Source: Adiantum capillus-veneris (taxonomy: Eukaryota > Streptophyta > Polypodiopsida > Polypodiales > Pteridaceae). From it: a stretch of 49,167 bases of DNA. The DNA is taken from positions 12,980,648 to 13,029,814 of the forward strand of contig CM043969.1 in assembly GCA_014529385.2 (NCBI GenBank), in the 5' to 3' direction. Under the pieces are notes generated by a model, which did not search any database, was not told where the DNA came from, and was given only the letters and a program-made list of their open reading frames with translations. Of this stretch, positions 34,075 through 44,704 are shown piece by piece (position 1 is the stretch's first letter; every line of letters starts with the position of its first letter). The translations under genes and the position numbers were made by a program.

Positions 34075-34486
34075 GATGAAAACCCCTTTCCAGCTTGACC
34101 CCTTCTCATGACCAACTTCCAGGAGCATAGTGCACCGCTCCGGCCACCAAATGCAACACCGTAAAGCACGGCTCGGAGCCCATTACTTTGACTATCTTCA
34201 AAAAGTTAAAATCTTAGCATTTCTAATTTTTGATCATCAAGTTGGCCCATTTTCCTTTGTCGCATGCATCTACAGCCACTTTCTAAGTCAAGACCACCCA
34301 TTTCAGACGCACATAACTCATCATGTACAAGTTCAATTCACAAGCAATAAAGCATGGCTAGAAATACTTATTGAAAACCATGTTTTGGGGACACAAACAA
34401 ACCAAAACACCAGGACACAAGCCCGGCAAAACCAAACATTTGTACATGAATGTTTATATAGTCACTCCCAAGACTCGAAGCACTAT
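33880..34486 (-). repeat. 3' LTR of a gypsy fragment, distal part
   Basis: Left of the CACTA element lies the continuation of the LTR that starts at 40938 on the minus strand. A TATA box (minus TATATAAAC, 34452-34460) sits ~110 bases from the LTR start once the CACTA element is removed. It also contains a (GA)n run at 34031-34072. The far end is uncertain: bases 33885-33910 resemble the LTR end at 49129-49160 (GGACCCCGA...GCCTC), so I place it near 33880, but an end near 34150 is possible. The ORF at 34169-33852 through the GA run is not supported. Confidence 0.55.
34031..34072. repeat. (GA)n microsatellite
   Basis: About 42 bp of GAGA repeats in the LTR remnant. Confidence 0.95.
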
Positions 34487-34514
34487 CACTACAAGCCATG
34501 CTTAACATTAGCGA

Positions 34515-34645
34515 CGCTCTTCAAAAATGAAAATGCACGGAGTTGCTATATGTGTCGCTATAGGCGTCGCTATGAGCATCGCTATGTTACTAGTAACATA
34601 GCGACGCTCATAGCGACGCCTATAGCGACGCTGATAGGGCTTAAA
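34515..34645. repeat. Left subterminal repeats and hairpin of the CACTA element
   Basis: Repeated GCGTCGCTAT and inverse ATAGCGACGC. From about 34553 to 34625 they form one long palindrome centred on ACTAGT (GCTATGTTACTAGTAACATAGC in the middle, two arms of ~35 bp). Arrays like this are the usual binding sites of TnpA in En/Spm elements. Confidence 0.85.
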
Positions 34646-34734
34646 AAATAACCGAGAGCGTCCAAAAACTCAGATCTCAGATCTGAGTTTTCGATGCGCG
34701 CTCAAGCAAGCAAGGTAACGCTCTCCCTCTGTCT

Positions 34735-34748
34735 CTCTCTTTCTTCTC

Positions 34749-34779
<31 letters not shown>

Positions 34780-34851
34780 AGAGGAAGGAGATCCAAGTAT
34801 GCTCCTTCCCTCTCCTCACTCTCATGTTCCCTTCCCCTCTTTCTCTCTCCT

Positions 34852-34885
<34 letters not shown>

Positions 34886-35252
34886 GAGGAGAGGAAGGAG
34901 AGCCAGGTATGCTCCTTCCCTCTCCTCACTCTCATGGTCCCTTCCCCTCTTTCTCTCTCCCTGTCTTTCACACACACACACACACACACATTGTGTTTTT
35001 GAGAGAGAGAGAGAGATATAGAACGAGAGAGAGAGAGAGAGAGAGAGCACAAGCATAAACAAAAAACGCACACACACATTGAGAGAGGAAAAGAGAGAGA
35101 GCATGCATAAACCAAAAACGCGCTCACACACACATGCATAATCAAAGAAAGCACACACACATTGAGAGAGGAAAAGAGAGAGAGAGCATGCATAAACCAA
35201 AAACGCGCACACACACATGCATAATCAAAGAATGCACACACATTGAGAGAGG

Positions 35253-35298
<46 letters not shown>

Positions 35299-35312
35299 AA
35301 GAAGAAGAAGAG
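34735..35312. repeat. Compound (CT)n/(CA)n/(GA)n microsatellite region
   Basis: Two ~120 bp copies of a CT-run, CA-run, GAGGAGAGGAAGGAG and CTCCTTCCCTCTCC unit (about 34735-34855 and 34856-34975). These are followed by ACACACATTGAGAGAGG/CATGCATAA units (about 35060-35240, three copies) and a GA run at 35255-35295. All ORFs here on both strands are low-complexity frames. The region replaces the place where the N-terminal half of the transposase would be encoded. Confidence 0.85.
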
Positions 35313-35477
35313 AGTCTTAACATCATAGAAAAGTATCCCAAGAGACCTTAAAGATCTAGTCGACAGGAGTTGAACTCAAGACATATTATTCGTAAGGGAA
35401 ATGGCATAACCAATCTATCACACTTTGGTGATAGAAAAGTTATACCATTTTTCTCCTTTTTTATTGGCGTGCACACA

Positions 35478-38400
35478 CACCCGAGAAGAAGAGACTGCAT
35501 TCTTTTCAGAGAGGAATACATAGACATGGAGAAGTGTCCGAAATGTGATTCCGAAAGATATCGAGTAGATCTCCACGGAACAAAAATTCCGCAAAAGGTT
35601 TTGCGCCATTTTCCTCTGCTTCCTCGCATCAAGCATTTCTTTGAATGTAAGTCCATGGCCGCCCTAGCATCATGGCATGAGGAGAATAAATCTTCGGATA
35701 GTGTGCTACGGATTCTTATAGATTGTGCAGCCTGGAAACATATAGATGGAACATGGACGGATTTTGTCAGGGAAGCTCGAAATTTGCACTTAGGCCTGGC
35801 TATGGATGGCGTAAATCCATTTGGTCAAAGATCAACATCTTACAGTGTATGGCCCGTTGTCATCGTCAACTACAACATTCCCCCGTGGTTGACTACAAAG
35901 AAGGGGCACCTATGGCTAAGCTTGATTGTGCCGGGGCGATATAAAGTGAAGAATATGGATGTGTATCTTTGTCCACTATTGGAAGAGCTACAACAATTGT
36001 GGATTGGCATAGAGGTGGTGGATATGAGCCGACACACAGGTCGACGGAATGCTTTGATCAGAGGCATTCTAATGTGGACCATGCATGACTATCCCGGACT
36101 AACAGAATGCTCAGGTGATCTATTTACACTCCTCACTCAGACACTGTAAATCTTGCTTTTTCTCAAGTTGATCTATTATCATGTGTATACATGCACGGAC
36201 TCAAACAAGCGGATACAGAGCATGTGTCACATGTGGACCTAGACTGAATGCACGTAGGGCGCCCTCACTGAAGAAGCAAATCTACGAAGGTCATCAAGCG
36301 TATCTTCCAGAGAATCATGTGTTACGCGACGGCTTTTTGGGAAGAGAGCCACCAAGGATGTATGCACAAGCATGGTTAGAGCAGAAGAAGATGTGTGATG
36401 ACGGATTGTCCCCAGGGATGAAGAGACTATCTCTATGGTACGAGTTACCATACTGGCCCCGACTCATGATCAATCACTTGCTCGATCCAATGCACATATT
36501 CAAGAATGTGGGTAATCTACTATGGGACCATCTGACCGGCAAGAAAGATACTTTGGGAGCCAAAGTTGACCTTAGAAATGTGGATCGATGGAGCAATATT
36601 GGCCACAAACAGCGTCCAATGGATCGATAAAACTCCCTAAAGCACCATGGATTTTCACAGGAGCCCAAGAACGCAAAGTAAAAGAGACCATTCGATCTTT
36701 GCGGACCCCCACTGGCGTAACGCACTCACTTCGAACGTGTTTTACTAAAGAAGGAAAGCTTACCGGTTTGAAGTCACATGACTGGCATAAAATGTGTGAG
36801 GTATGTTCATAGTGGAGTATATCATAGTGAGAATTGTGTAACAAATTCATGTGTGGATGTAATTTAATATCATTGCTGCACGTGTTTTGCAGTTTATTTT
36901 ACCGGTTTCCATTGAGGGATGTTTGTCTCTTGACGTCCGTAACACAATCTACAAACTTACAAGTTGGTACAATGGATCTCACAAAAGGAGATCAACGTAG
37001 ACTCCATACCATTCGCCAAACTAAATGCTGCGGAGGTTGTGTATATGTTTGAGAAACATTTTCCTACTACCATGCTAACCATTCAGGTGCATCTTCTTGT
37101 TCACATAGTTGATGAGGTGAAAATAGCCGGCACTGTACATTCCAGATGGATGTTCTTTTTAGAACGTTTCATGAAAACTCTCAAGGGATATGTGTGTCAG
37201 AAGGCATGTCCAAAGGGTAGCATGGCAGAAGGTTGGCTGGTATCAGAGTCCCTAGTGTACATTGGAGAGTGGCTAGACGGATTTGATAAAGCCCGGGACA
37301 CGCTATGGCGAACCATAGATGATGAGCGCATATCTGGAATTTTCATGTGCAATCTCGGTGTTGAGAAGAAGATGACGGAAGATCTAGAGACTAAAATCAA
37401 CCGATTTTTCATGCTTCACAATCCAGTCATGCAGAAGTGGATCTCACAATATGAGGATGCAAAGCAAGAGCGACAAAGGGCTAGAATCGAGTGGAGACGG
37501 GGAAGACGACCACCGATGCACTATCCGACGGGTCTGGAGAGCCTACCAACATTCATGAGCTTAAGATGGTTGCACAACCAACTGAAAAGCGCACAACAGT
37601 GCAGTAAAGAAGTGACTGAGGAAGAGTGGGAGTACGCTAGGGGTTGCGGGACCAAGGTAAGTTTGCAATGTACGACTAGTAACTTTCTAGATGTTTGAAC
37701 GGCCACTCATAATCTTTGTTGGTTGTAGTATAAGTCATACACAGCAACATGGTGTAAAGGTCGATATTTTAGGGTGGAACGGATCGACAAAAAACGTTTT
37801 ACTCAAGATTGTGGAATCATGGCAAAATTTGAACAGTCTAGTCGACGACGGTCCTCTGATGCAAATCCTGTGGTGGCGGAACTCACTTACTTTGGCACGC
37901 TACAAGAGATTTTGAGGATCGATTATAGAGGATTTTTTGTCGACTTGTTTGACGTGCAATGGTTCAAGATAATCATGGAGGGTCGCAACACTACTGTGCG
38001 TAGAGGAGAGTCTGGTTTTCTTGAGGTGGATTCAACTAAGAAATGGACTGACCTAAGAGACACTTTCGTACTACCCGAGCATTGTGAACAAGTAAGTATG
38101 TAAATAGTTAACGTGTGTTTTAGAATTTATGTGCTTGGAAGCTCTCATGTAAGTTATGTGGCTCTGGCAGGTGATATTTCATCCCACAAAGTCTGCATCA
38201 AACTGGTGGTATGTCATAGAGGTAGCCCCTCGTAGTGCACGGATGTATGAAGGCTACCATGTGCCAATCACAGCGGCATCAATGGAGGAGATCGGAGAAG
38301 ATGCCCATTCAGAAGCCGTGGAGGTGGTGCCAGACGAACATCAAGCTGCTACTCTCTATGGGGTGCATGCAGAGGATCTACAAAATGAAACAGAGGACAT

Positions 38401-38497
38401 TTGTTTAAACGGAGAGCTCTATATAGATATAGGAAGTTATGCTGAGCTATGCGAGGATGAGAGAGAGACCTCTTCAAGCCATAAATATTGTATTTGA
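35478..38497 (+). pseudogene. TNP2-type CACTA transposase, N-truncated and frameshifted
   Basis: The transposase cuts the element ends. The recognisable part starts at RRRDCILFREEYIDM and KCPKCDSERYR (Cys pair), with KVLRHFPLLPRIKHFF next. LGLAMDGVNPFG carries a likely catalytic Asp, and MWTMHDYPGLTECSG ends the first exon (~36112-36145). After an intron, GYRACVTCG ... DPMHIFKNVGNLLWDHL follows, with a frameshift near 36590, then LPKAPWIFTGAQERKV and TGLKSHDWHKM. A GT-AG intron (36802-36890) leads to LPVSIEGCLSLDVRN. A second frameshift near 36960 enters the DUF4218 region (QVHLLVHIVDEVKIAGTVHS, FLERFMKTLKGYVCQ). Introns 37657-37728 and 38092-38170 flank the DUF4216 region (VVAELTYFGTLQEI ... 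WWYVIEVAPR). The usual ~200-residue N-terminal segment with the transposase-associated domain is missing. Two frameshifts make activity unlikely. Confidence 0.85.
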
Positions 38498-38778
38498 ACA
38501 ATTTTTCTCCGTTTTGTAAATTCAACTTGCCTCTTTCATCACTCAAGTTGAATAGAAGAAGAACGCTTTCTGTTGCTGCTAGCCTTTGAACATTCCAAAG
38601 CTACAAGCACATTCAAGTTCTTGTACGATTCTCTGGCTCTTTAAGTATTTGCGTCATTGAGTCATTGCGTCATTGTATTTATATGTGTCATTGTGTCATT
38701 GTATTTAATGGTCTTTGCGTCCACTCCAGGTACGTATGCTCTAGGTATGTTCTCATTAGCAGAGACGACGAGCACCTC

Positions 38779-38898
<120 letters not shown>

Positions 38899-38964
38899 CT
38901 TGTATATGTTTTCTACTCCATTCATTCAATATTAAGTTTAAATGTTCGTGTGTTTAATGCAGGT

Positions 38965-40204
38965 ATGGATGATGAGGAGTTTCTTTCTTCTTTGTCACCC
39001 CAGCAGAGACAGTGGTACATGGAGCGTCATCGCTCTGGTGCACCATCACGCATTCCTACTCCATCCGCATCTCCCTCTGTTTTGGATTCCTCAGCGCGCT
39101 CCGAAGCTTCTGTGTCGACGAGAAGATCTTCACACTCGTCTAGGCACCGGCGCTCTAGTGGTGGCGGTGGCGGTGGCGGTGATTGTGGGGGTGGTGCCAC
39201 TGATGCTTCGACACCGCCTCGTGTTCGACAAGGCTCTTTACCCTCCCCTTCTTTGCCCGTCCCGACACCTCCAGGAGTCACTCTAGTGGACACTCCTCGC
39301 TTTGGGGCTCAGACTCCTGTGGAGACACCTGGCATCCGTACCCCCGTTGACATGCCGCTAGAGACCCCTGTCCAGACACCCAGGTTCACGCGTCAGCGGC
39401 GAGAGGGCTTGCCTTACTCCGTCGACTTCAGCGGCAACATCATCTTGGATGATGACGGCAAGAAGGTGATTTCGTGCATGCGCGGTCTTTGCTCTCAGGT
39501 GTTTAGACACTACATACTAAACACCTGGAGTGAAGTACCGAATGAATTAAAAGACAGAGTCATCAACATGCTTCATGACGAGTTTCCCATTCCAACACGG
39601 GATGACCGCTTCAATGAAGATGTGATGAAGGTTCGAATGCGCGAATACTGCAAGCATAAGCGTTCCAAAGTGAAAAAAGCAATCAAGCATGGATGGAACA
39701 GACCAGATTGGCTGGCCAAAGAAGATTGGAAGCATGCGAAGAAAGAAGCGTGCAAGAATCCCAACAAGTGGAAGCAACAGAAGGAGGCAGCCAGAGCGCG
39801 AGTAGAGGCAGGGAGCTCGCACCACTTGGGGAGCGGCGGGTGGGCATCATTTGAGGCCGATTTTGTAAGTGTTTTCGCATCTATGTTCGATAGTTTAGGG
39901 TTTATGGGATTTGAAATTCTAACATAATGGATTCTTTGTATGTTTTGATAGTGGTCGTTTAGAGGACGTGATCCCACACCGTACGAGCGTGAGTACACAG
40001 GCAGGAAGGGCTTAAACGCCCTTATAGACATCCTGACTTCTCGTGGCGGCATGGTTAATATTAGGGTTTATTCTTTTCTATTTATTGTATTGTTTTATAA
40101 ACGTCGCTCACTATATGTTTATACTTACAAAAAGCTATCTTATTGTTATTTTTTTGCAGAATCCGACAGATACGCTGCTTGGATGCGATGAGACGTTTGA
40201 TTAG
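38965..40204 (+). CDS. TnpA-like CACTA accessory protein (Ptta/En/Spm family)
   Basis: Second gene of the CACTA element. I start it at the ATG at 38965 (MDDEEFLSSLSPQQRQWYME), just after a TGCAG|GT site that may be a 5' UTR splice acceptor. Exon 1 (38965-39864) has a Ser/Pro/Gly-rich N-terminus with a poly-Gly run and TP repeats, then VDFSGNIILDDDGKKVISCM, QVFRHYILNTWSEVP and a basic helical segment (YCKHKRSKVKKAIKHGWNRP). That is the pattern of plant Ptta/En/Spm transposase-24 proteins. GT-AG introns 39865-39951 and 40054-40159 keep frame: exon 2 WSFRGRDPTPYEREYTGRKG ends RGGM, and exon 3 NPTDTLLGCDETFD ends with TAG at 40202-40204. About 348 residues, no internal stop. TnpA proteins bind subterminal repeats such as those at 34515-34645. 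Splicing is inferred. Confidence 0.75.
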
Positions 40205-40619
40205 ACGATGTCAGTTTAGCCATAGCTAGATAGCATTAGTTTCTTTTTGTCATAGCTTATGTATCATGAGACCATGTAACTATGTATTTTTGAAAACCAT
40301 GTATATTTTTTAAATAATTACAATGGTTCGTAACTATTACATTTGCAATGATTAACAATCAAGTGATTTTGCTGCTGTGTACAATTTTTATTTATTTTCT
40401 TCCATCAATTCACACTTGTCATTTTTGTATCTTTATTTTGCAAACAATTCGTACTATGGATGATGGAGTTAATGATTATATTGTCTTGTGGGTAACTATT
40501 TTGGGTCTATATTTACCTTTGCACTTTTTTTCAAAGGTAAATAGACCAATGAAACATTCAATATGGTTGATGGGTGGCAGGGCATTGAATGCCTTGCCAC
40601 CAAAAAATTTTAATCTCGG
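40205..40619. other. 3' region of the TnpA-like gene
   Basis: AT-rich. A repeated WTGTAWNTAT-like stretch at 40255-40320 may hold the 3' UTR and polyadenylation signals. The 117-codon frame at 40348-40701 runs into the subterminal repeats and is not supported. Confidence 0.35.
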
Positions 40620-40845
40620 GTGTCGCTATGGACGTCACTATATTAGGCTCTGCAACGTCGCTATAAGACTCGCTATCTATGGCCCTGCAGCGTCGCTATA
40701 GGCGTCGCTATACAGCGACGCTTATAGTGACTGCTATAGCGACCACTATAGCGACGTTCCCGTATCGACGCTAATAGCGACGCCGGGGGTTTTAAAAACC
40801 CAATGTATTTCCGTTGCTATAAGCGTCACAAGAGCACACAACCTC
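40620..40845. repeat. Right subterminal repeats of the CACTA element
   Basis: At least ten copies of GTCGCTAT or its inverse in both orientations, including GCGTCGCTATACAGCGACGC near 40692. They mirror the left end. Confidence 0.85.
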
Positions 40846-40856
40846 TTGTAGTGTAT

Positions 40857-40938
40857 GTACACATATATACATGAGACTAGTTGACAAGATTTTTGGCATG
40901 ATCTACTAGCTTTATGCTCATCCAAAAAATGTGTGACA
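40857..40938 (-). repeat. 3' LTR of a gypsy fragment, first part
   Basis: Minus strand starts TGTCACACATTTTTTGG at 40938, immediately after the polypurine tract, and runs to the CACTA insertion at 40856. It continues at 34486 and leftward. Confidence 0.65.
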
Positions 40939-40939
40939 T

Positions 40940-40960
40940 AGCTTGCCAACCCCCTAGCCT
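40940..40960 (-). promoter_or_regulatory. Polypurine tract of the gypsy fragment
   Basis: Minus strand GGCTAGGGGGTTGGCAAGC, close to the one before the LTR at 26195. Confidence 0.65.
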
Positions 40961-41323
40961 ACTTGATCATTCATGACAAGCAAAGGTTTCTAGGGTGAAC
41001 AACTGTTATAGCTCATTCCCAGAAACCTCATTCACATTTTCAGATGTCTTCACAATGTCTTCCTCAATTGATAGCCTCTCATCTGTGACCATTAACATGG
41101 TATTTATGATGTGCACCACCTAGATTTGCCAACTGATATGTCCCACTGTCAAACTTGTTCACAACAATAAAAGGACCTTCCCACTTGATTTTAAACTTTT
41201 TTTAGAAGATATTGTCCAGTTTACTATTTTATCACAACAGAACATTACCCTTTTCAATTCCTTTATCTTTTGTACATTCAGTATCCTTTATTTGACCTTT
41301 CGTTGACACTTCCTCATAGTAGC
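40961..41323. other. Decayed 3' end of the gypsy polyprotein
   Basis: On the minus strand, out-of-frame remnants of the integrase C-terminus are likely (KEDTVKVD... near 41150-41250 with WEGPFIVVNKFD-like bases). The first 80 bp by the polypurine tract look non-coding. Confidence 0.4.
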
Positions 41324-43045
41324 TCAAAGCCAAACTCTACCCAATTGCAAACATTGTAATTCCAACAACCTTTTCTGCCAGCTAGTATCTCTTTGCTCTT
41401 CATCTCCCAATGACAACAATTTAAGTGCAGGAATCTTCATTTCAATGGGCAATAATGCTTCCTTGCCATAGACCAAGTGGTAAGGGGAAAACCCTGTGCT
41501 CGTTTTGATAGTAGTTCTATAGGCCCATAGTGCACAAGGCAACTCTAAATCCCAAGTTTTCCCATGTGTTTGGGTCATCTTTGCCAAGATTCTCACCAAC
41601 TCTCCATTGAACGTCTCACTGCTGAGACCATTGCATTGTGGATAATAAGGAGGACTATACCGGTGCTGTATATTGAGCTTTTTGCATAAGAAATCAAATA
41701 GATCTTCTCTAAATCTCGGTCCTTTAACAGAAAGTAGTTTTAGTGGCATACCAAATCTGCAGCATATATGTTCATATACAAACTTTCGCATCTCCTTACT
41801 GGTAATTTTTTTCACAGCTTTAGCTTTTTCCCAACGTGACAGATAATCCACTGCTATCAAAATGTAAGCATTCCTTTTACTAGGCATGGGCAAGGTCCAA
41901 TAGCATCAAGACCCCTTTTTTCAAACACATCAAAAGCTAGAATTGTCTTTTGTAATTTGGTCTTCAAAATTCTCTTCCCCATTTTTTGACAAGACAAACA
42001 AGACTTGCACCAATGGTTAACATCTTGTTGAATACTTGGCCATACATAGCCTTCTTGCAAAATCTTATGCAGCATGATATTCATGGTAAAGTGGACTCCA
42101 CAAGATCCCTCATGATTTTCTTCCAGAATCTTGTAGATTTCATCTTTTCCAGAGCACACGACACAATACTAAATGACTTCCTTTCATGTAAAGCACATCA
42201 TCAAGCATTTTGTACCTTCTAGTTTTTCTTATAAAAGCATACTTTTTGGATGATGGTAGACCCTCATGTAAAACACCTGTCAATAGAAAATCCACCTCCT
42301 TTGATAACACTTTCCTTCCATGATATAAAGGGGCATCAGCCCTCAGCACAAACACACAAGTGATCATTTCTTGGGCAGCATCATGAGCTTCTTCATTTTG
42401 AGACCTTTCAAAATGCTTCAAACTTTTTGAGTAACAATTTCACCTTGAAGCATAAATTTTTCAGTTTAGGATTCGTATTCTTCCATACTCCCAATACTTG
42501 CTTCACAACCAACAAGGCATCTCCTTTGATTTGTAGGCGTCTAATTCCCAAATGTAAACAGGTGTGCAAGCCACCTTCAAGAGCCATGTACTCTGCTTCA
42601 TTTTCTACTTTTTGCGTCCAATTTTAGCCCTTGTTTTCTTACAAGTTTTCCTTGTGCATCATAGACGAGAATTCCTCTTAAAGAAACATCATGACTTCTT
42701 TGATAAGAGCCATTAAAATATAACAGTGAAGAAGCATTGGATATGGCAAGAGTTTCAGTCTTCTTCCTTTGCACCACCTCTTCATTAACCAAAATAGGAG
42801 TCTCCTTATAAGTGAGTAAATCTGGCACGGTAGCTCGAGTACTCTCTTCCACTAAAAGGTGAACTGGGACTCCTATAGTTCAATAACCCATTTCATCATT
42901 GTCTTTGATATTTTTGAGTTATACAATTGAGGAAGCAATGAATAACTGGTGAGGAAAGTGAACAAATTTTGCAACAAGTAATTTCTGAATTGTCTGCAAG
43001 CATAAACCATACTGGTCATCACCAATTCAATTTTTTGCATAATCT
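41324..43045 (-). pseudogene. Ty3/gypsy pol fragment: RNase H, second RNase H, integrase
   Basis: Minus strand from 43045. The end of the RT-linked RNase H (SMVYACRQFRNYLL) is followed by a second, archaeal-type RNase H (SLLYFNGSYQRSHD, LVYDAQGKLV, then after a frameshift NEAEYMALEGGLHTCL and KGDALLVVKQVLG). A spacer (42421-42140) follows, then the integrase zinc finger (HEGSCGVHF, HWCKSCLSCQ) and core (GLDAIGPCP, YLSRWEKAKAV, FGMPLKLLSVKGPRF, YYPQCNGLSSETFNGELVR). The paired RNases H mark the plant Tat-type gypsy lineage. The second integrase Asp is replaced by Val (LSVKG for the usual SDxG). Frameshifts at about 42600, 42150 and 41880 show it is dead. RT, protease and gag are missing at the poly-G region. 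Confidence 0.85.
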
Positions 43046-43365
43046 CTTTCATGAGGAGTCTTCACTAGGCCGAGGGGAGGGTGAGGCGAGCGGGTAGGGA
43101 AGAGGGGGGAGGGGTCGGGGAAAGAATATTAGCGGTCCAAAGGGGGGGGTGTAAAGGGTGAGTGTAAGAATACGGGAGAGCGGAGGGGGGGGGTTTCCAT
43201 GCGGCTCACACAGAGGGAGCACAAGAGAGGGGTCGCGGGGGGGGGGGGGGGGGGGGGGGGGGGTATGTAGGGAAAATGAGGGAGAGAGAGAGAGAGAGGG
43301 TGTTATTTTATCCAATGCCCATCGGGCGGGGGGGGAATAAGTTACGGGGGGGGTAATGAGAGTGT

Positions 43366-43399
<34 letters not shown>

Positions 43400-43447
43400 A
43401 ATAAGTTTTTTTTTTCCTTTTTTTCTTTGATTTTTGAAAGTCGGCTA
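43046..43447. other. Anomalous poly-G region, probable assembly artefact
   Basis: Contains G homopolymers of about 35 bases (43228-43263) and about 34 bases (43366-43398), and many shorter G runs, with strong G/C strand bias unlike the rest of the window. It abuts decayed RNase H coding on the left and 3' LTR bases on the right. ORFs of Pro/Gly repeats here are meaningless. A true G-rich repeat is possible but less likely. Confidence 0.7.
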
Positions 43448-43475
43448 TCATTAGCCGTCCCCCTTTGGCTAGAGG
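43448..43475 (-). promoter_or_regulatory. Polypurine tract and start of 3' LTR
   Basis: Minus strand CCAAAGGGGGACGGCT is followed at 43450 by TGATAGCCGA. The 5' LTR of this element ends in CCGTCA (49124), so TGA...TCA would be its inverted ends. Only ~50 bp of the 3' LTR remain before the poly-G region. Confidence 0.65.
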
Positions 43476-43478
43476 CAT

Positions 43479-44696
43479 TCATGCTTCTAGCCCTTCTTCT
43501 GCTTCTGCAACTGTAGAGTTACAGGGTTCTCCCTCTTCTAGAATTTCTAGCACAAATTCTGGGTCAAACCTAAGAAAATACCTTTTCAGTCTCCATCCAT
43601 TGACCCTAGTCTTGTGAATTCTCCCATCTGCTTCCATCAGCTTATAGCTGTCGTTGTCATAGCGTTTCTTAATGATGAATGGCCCTTCCCATCTGGGTTG
43701 AAATTTCTTATCCTTCCTAGTGTCAAATCTGTTGTCGTATCGCAGTACTAACATGCCTTTTTCCAGTCCCTTTTCTTTAAGCCCTTGGTTGAAAGTGAGC
43801 CGACGTCGTTCTACCTGCACTGCATAGTGATTGATTGCTTCTTTCCTATCCAGTTGGAGTTTCTCCAGATCCAAGATGTGGTTTCGGAGGTTTACAATTG
43901 GACGATGTGTCTGGCTAGCCAAGACTCGTAAGCTGGCTATTTGCACCTCAATGGGTAGAATTGCCTCCTTCCCATAAACTAGATGGAAAGGAGTGAAACC
44001 TAGTGATGTTTGGAAGGTTGTTCTGTAGGCCCAAAGAGCTTCCATGAGATGTTTATTCGAGTCCCCTGTGTGGGTGTTCACATGTTTTGTGATGATTTTG
44101 CAAATCATTCCATTTACCTTCTCTACCAGACCATTGCATTGGGGATAGTATGGTGTGGAATGCCGACGTGTGATGCCTAACTTCTTCATCAATTCTCCCA
44201 CCAAATCACCTCTGAATCCTGGTCCTCTAACTGATATTATCTCAAGAGGAGTGCCAAAACGGCAAACGATATGCTCAAAAATGAACTTTGCCACCTCTTG
44301 GACTGTAATGCGGGTGGTGGCCATTGCTTCTGCCCATCGAGTCATGTAGTCTACACCCACTATGATGTACAGTTTACCTGATTGGGCCCTTGGTAAAGGA
44401 ACGATTGCGTCTATTCCCCATTTCTCAAAAAGACCATATGAAATGATAGGGGTTTGTGGCTCGTAGGTTAACGTGCGATCACTGGCCACTTGACAAGCCT
44501 TACATGTCTTACACCAATGGTTTACATCCCTGTTCAAACTAGGCCAAAAGTATCGTACCTGTAGAATCTTCCTACTAGTGATATCTATAGCAAAATGACC
44601 ACCGCAGACGCCGTCATGGCAACTTGAAATTACCTCTGTGATTTCACTGGAGGTTGGCACCCGCCTGAGAATTTGATCTTTGCCCTTACAATACAA
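43479..44696 (-). CDS. Ty3/gypsy integrase
   Basis: Uninterrupted 405-codon frame. It has the HHCC zinc finger (HDGVCGGHF ... HWCKTCKACQ), the core with GIDAIVPLP (first Asp) and VDYMTRWAEA, then FGTPLEIISVRGPGF where the usual second Asp is Val, and YYPQCNGLVEKVNG with the Glu. HLVYGKEAILPIEV follows, and PRWEGPFIIKKRY is the C-terminal GPF/Y segment. Integrase joins cDNA ends to host DNA; the D-to-V change (GTT where GAT is expected) should abolish catalysis. It is the last domain of the polyprotein, directly before the polypurine tract. The first Met is only a convenience; it would be part of a longer gag-pol. Confidence 0.9.
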   Translation of the reverse strand: MYCKGKDQILRRVPTSSEITEVISSCHDGVCGGHFAIDITSRKILQVRYFWPSLNRDVNHWCKTCKACQVASDRTLTYEPQTPIISYGLFEKWGIDAIVPLPRAQSGKLYIIVGVDYMTRWAEAMATTRITVQEVAKFIFEHIVCRFGTPLEIISVRGPGFRGDLVGELMKKLGITRRHSTPYYPQCNGLVEKVNGMICKIITKHVNTHTGDSNKHLMEALWAYRTTFQTSLGFTPFHLVYGKEAILPIEVQIASLRVLASQTHRPIVNLRNHILDLEKLQLDRKEAINHYAVQVERRRLTFNQGLKEKGLEKGMLVLRYDNRFDTRKDKKFQPRWEGPFIIKKRYDNDSYKLMEADGRIHKTRVNGWRLKRYFLRFDPEFVLEILEEGEPCNSTVAEAEEGLEA

Positions 44697-44704
44697 GTGG
44701 TGGT

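Noticed and set aside
34120-34148. PBS-like TGGTGGCCGGAGCGG on the minus strand
   Set aside because: It would follow a 3' LTR, where no PBS is expected; probably chance or an LTR-internal sequence. The LTR end stays unresolved.
34677-35328. Many overlapping ORFs on both strands
   Set aside because: All are translations of CT, CA and GA repeats.
43049-43340. Pro-rich and Gly-rich ORFs
   Set aside because: They arise from the poly-G block.
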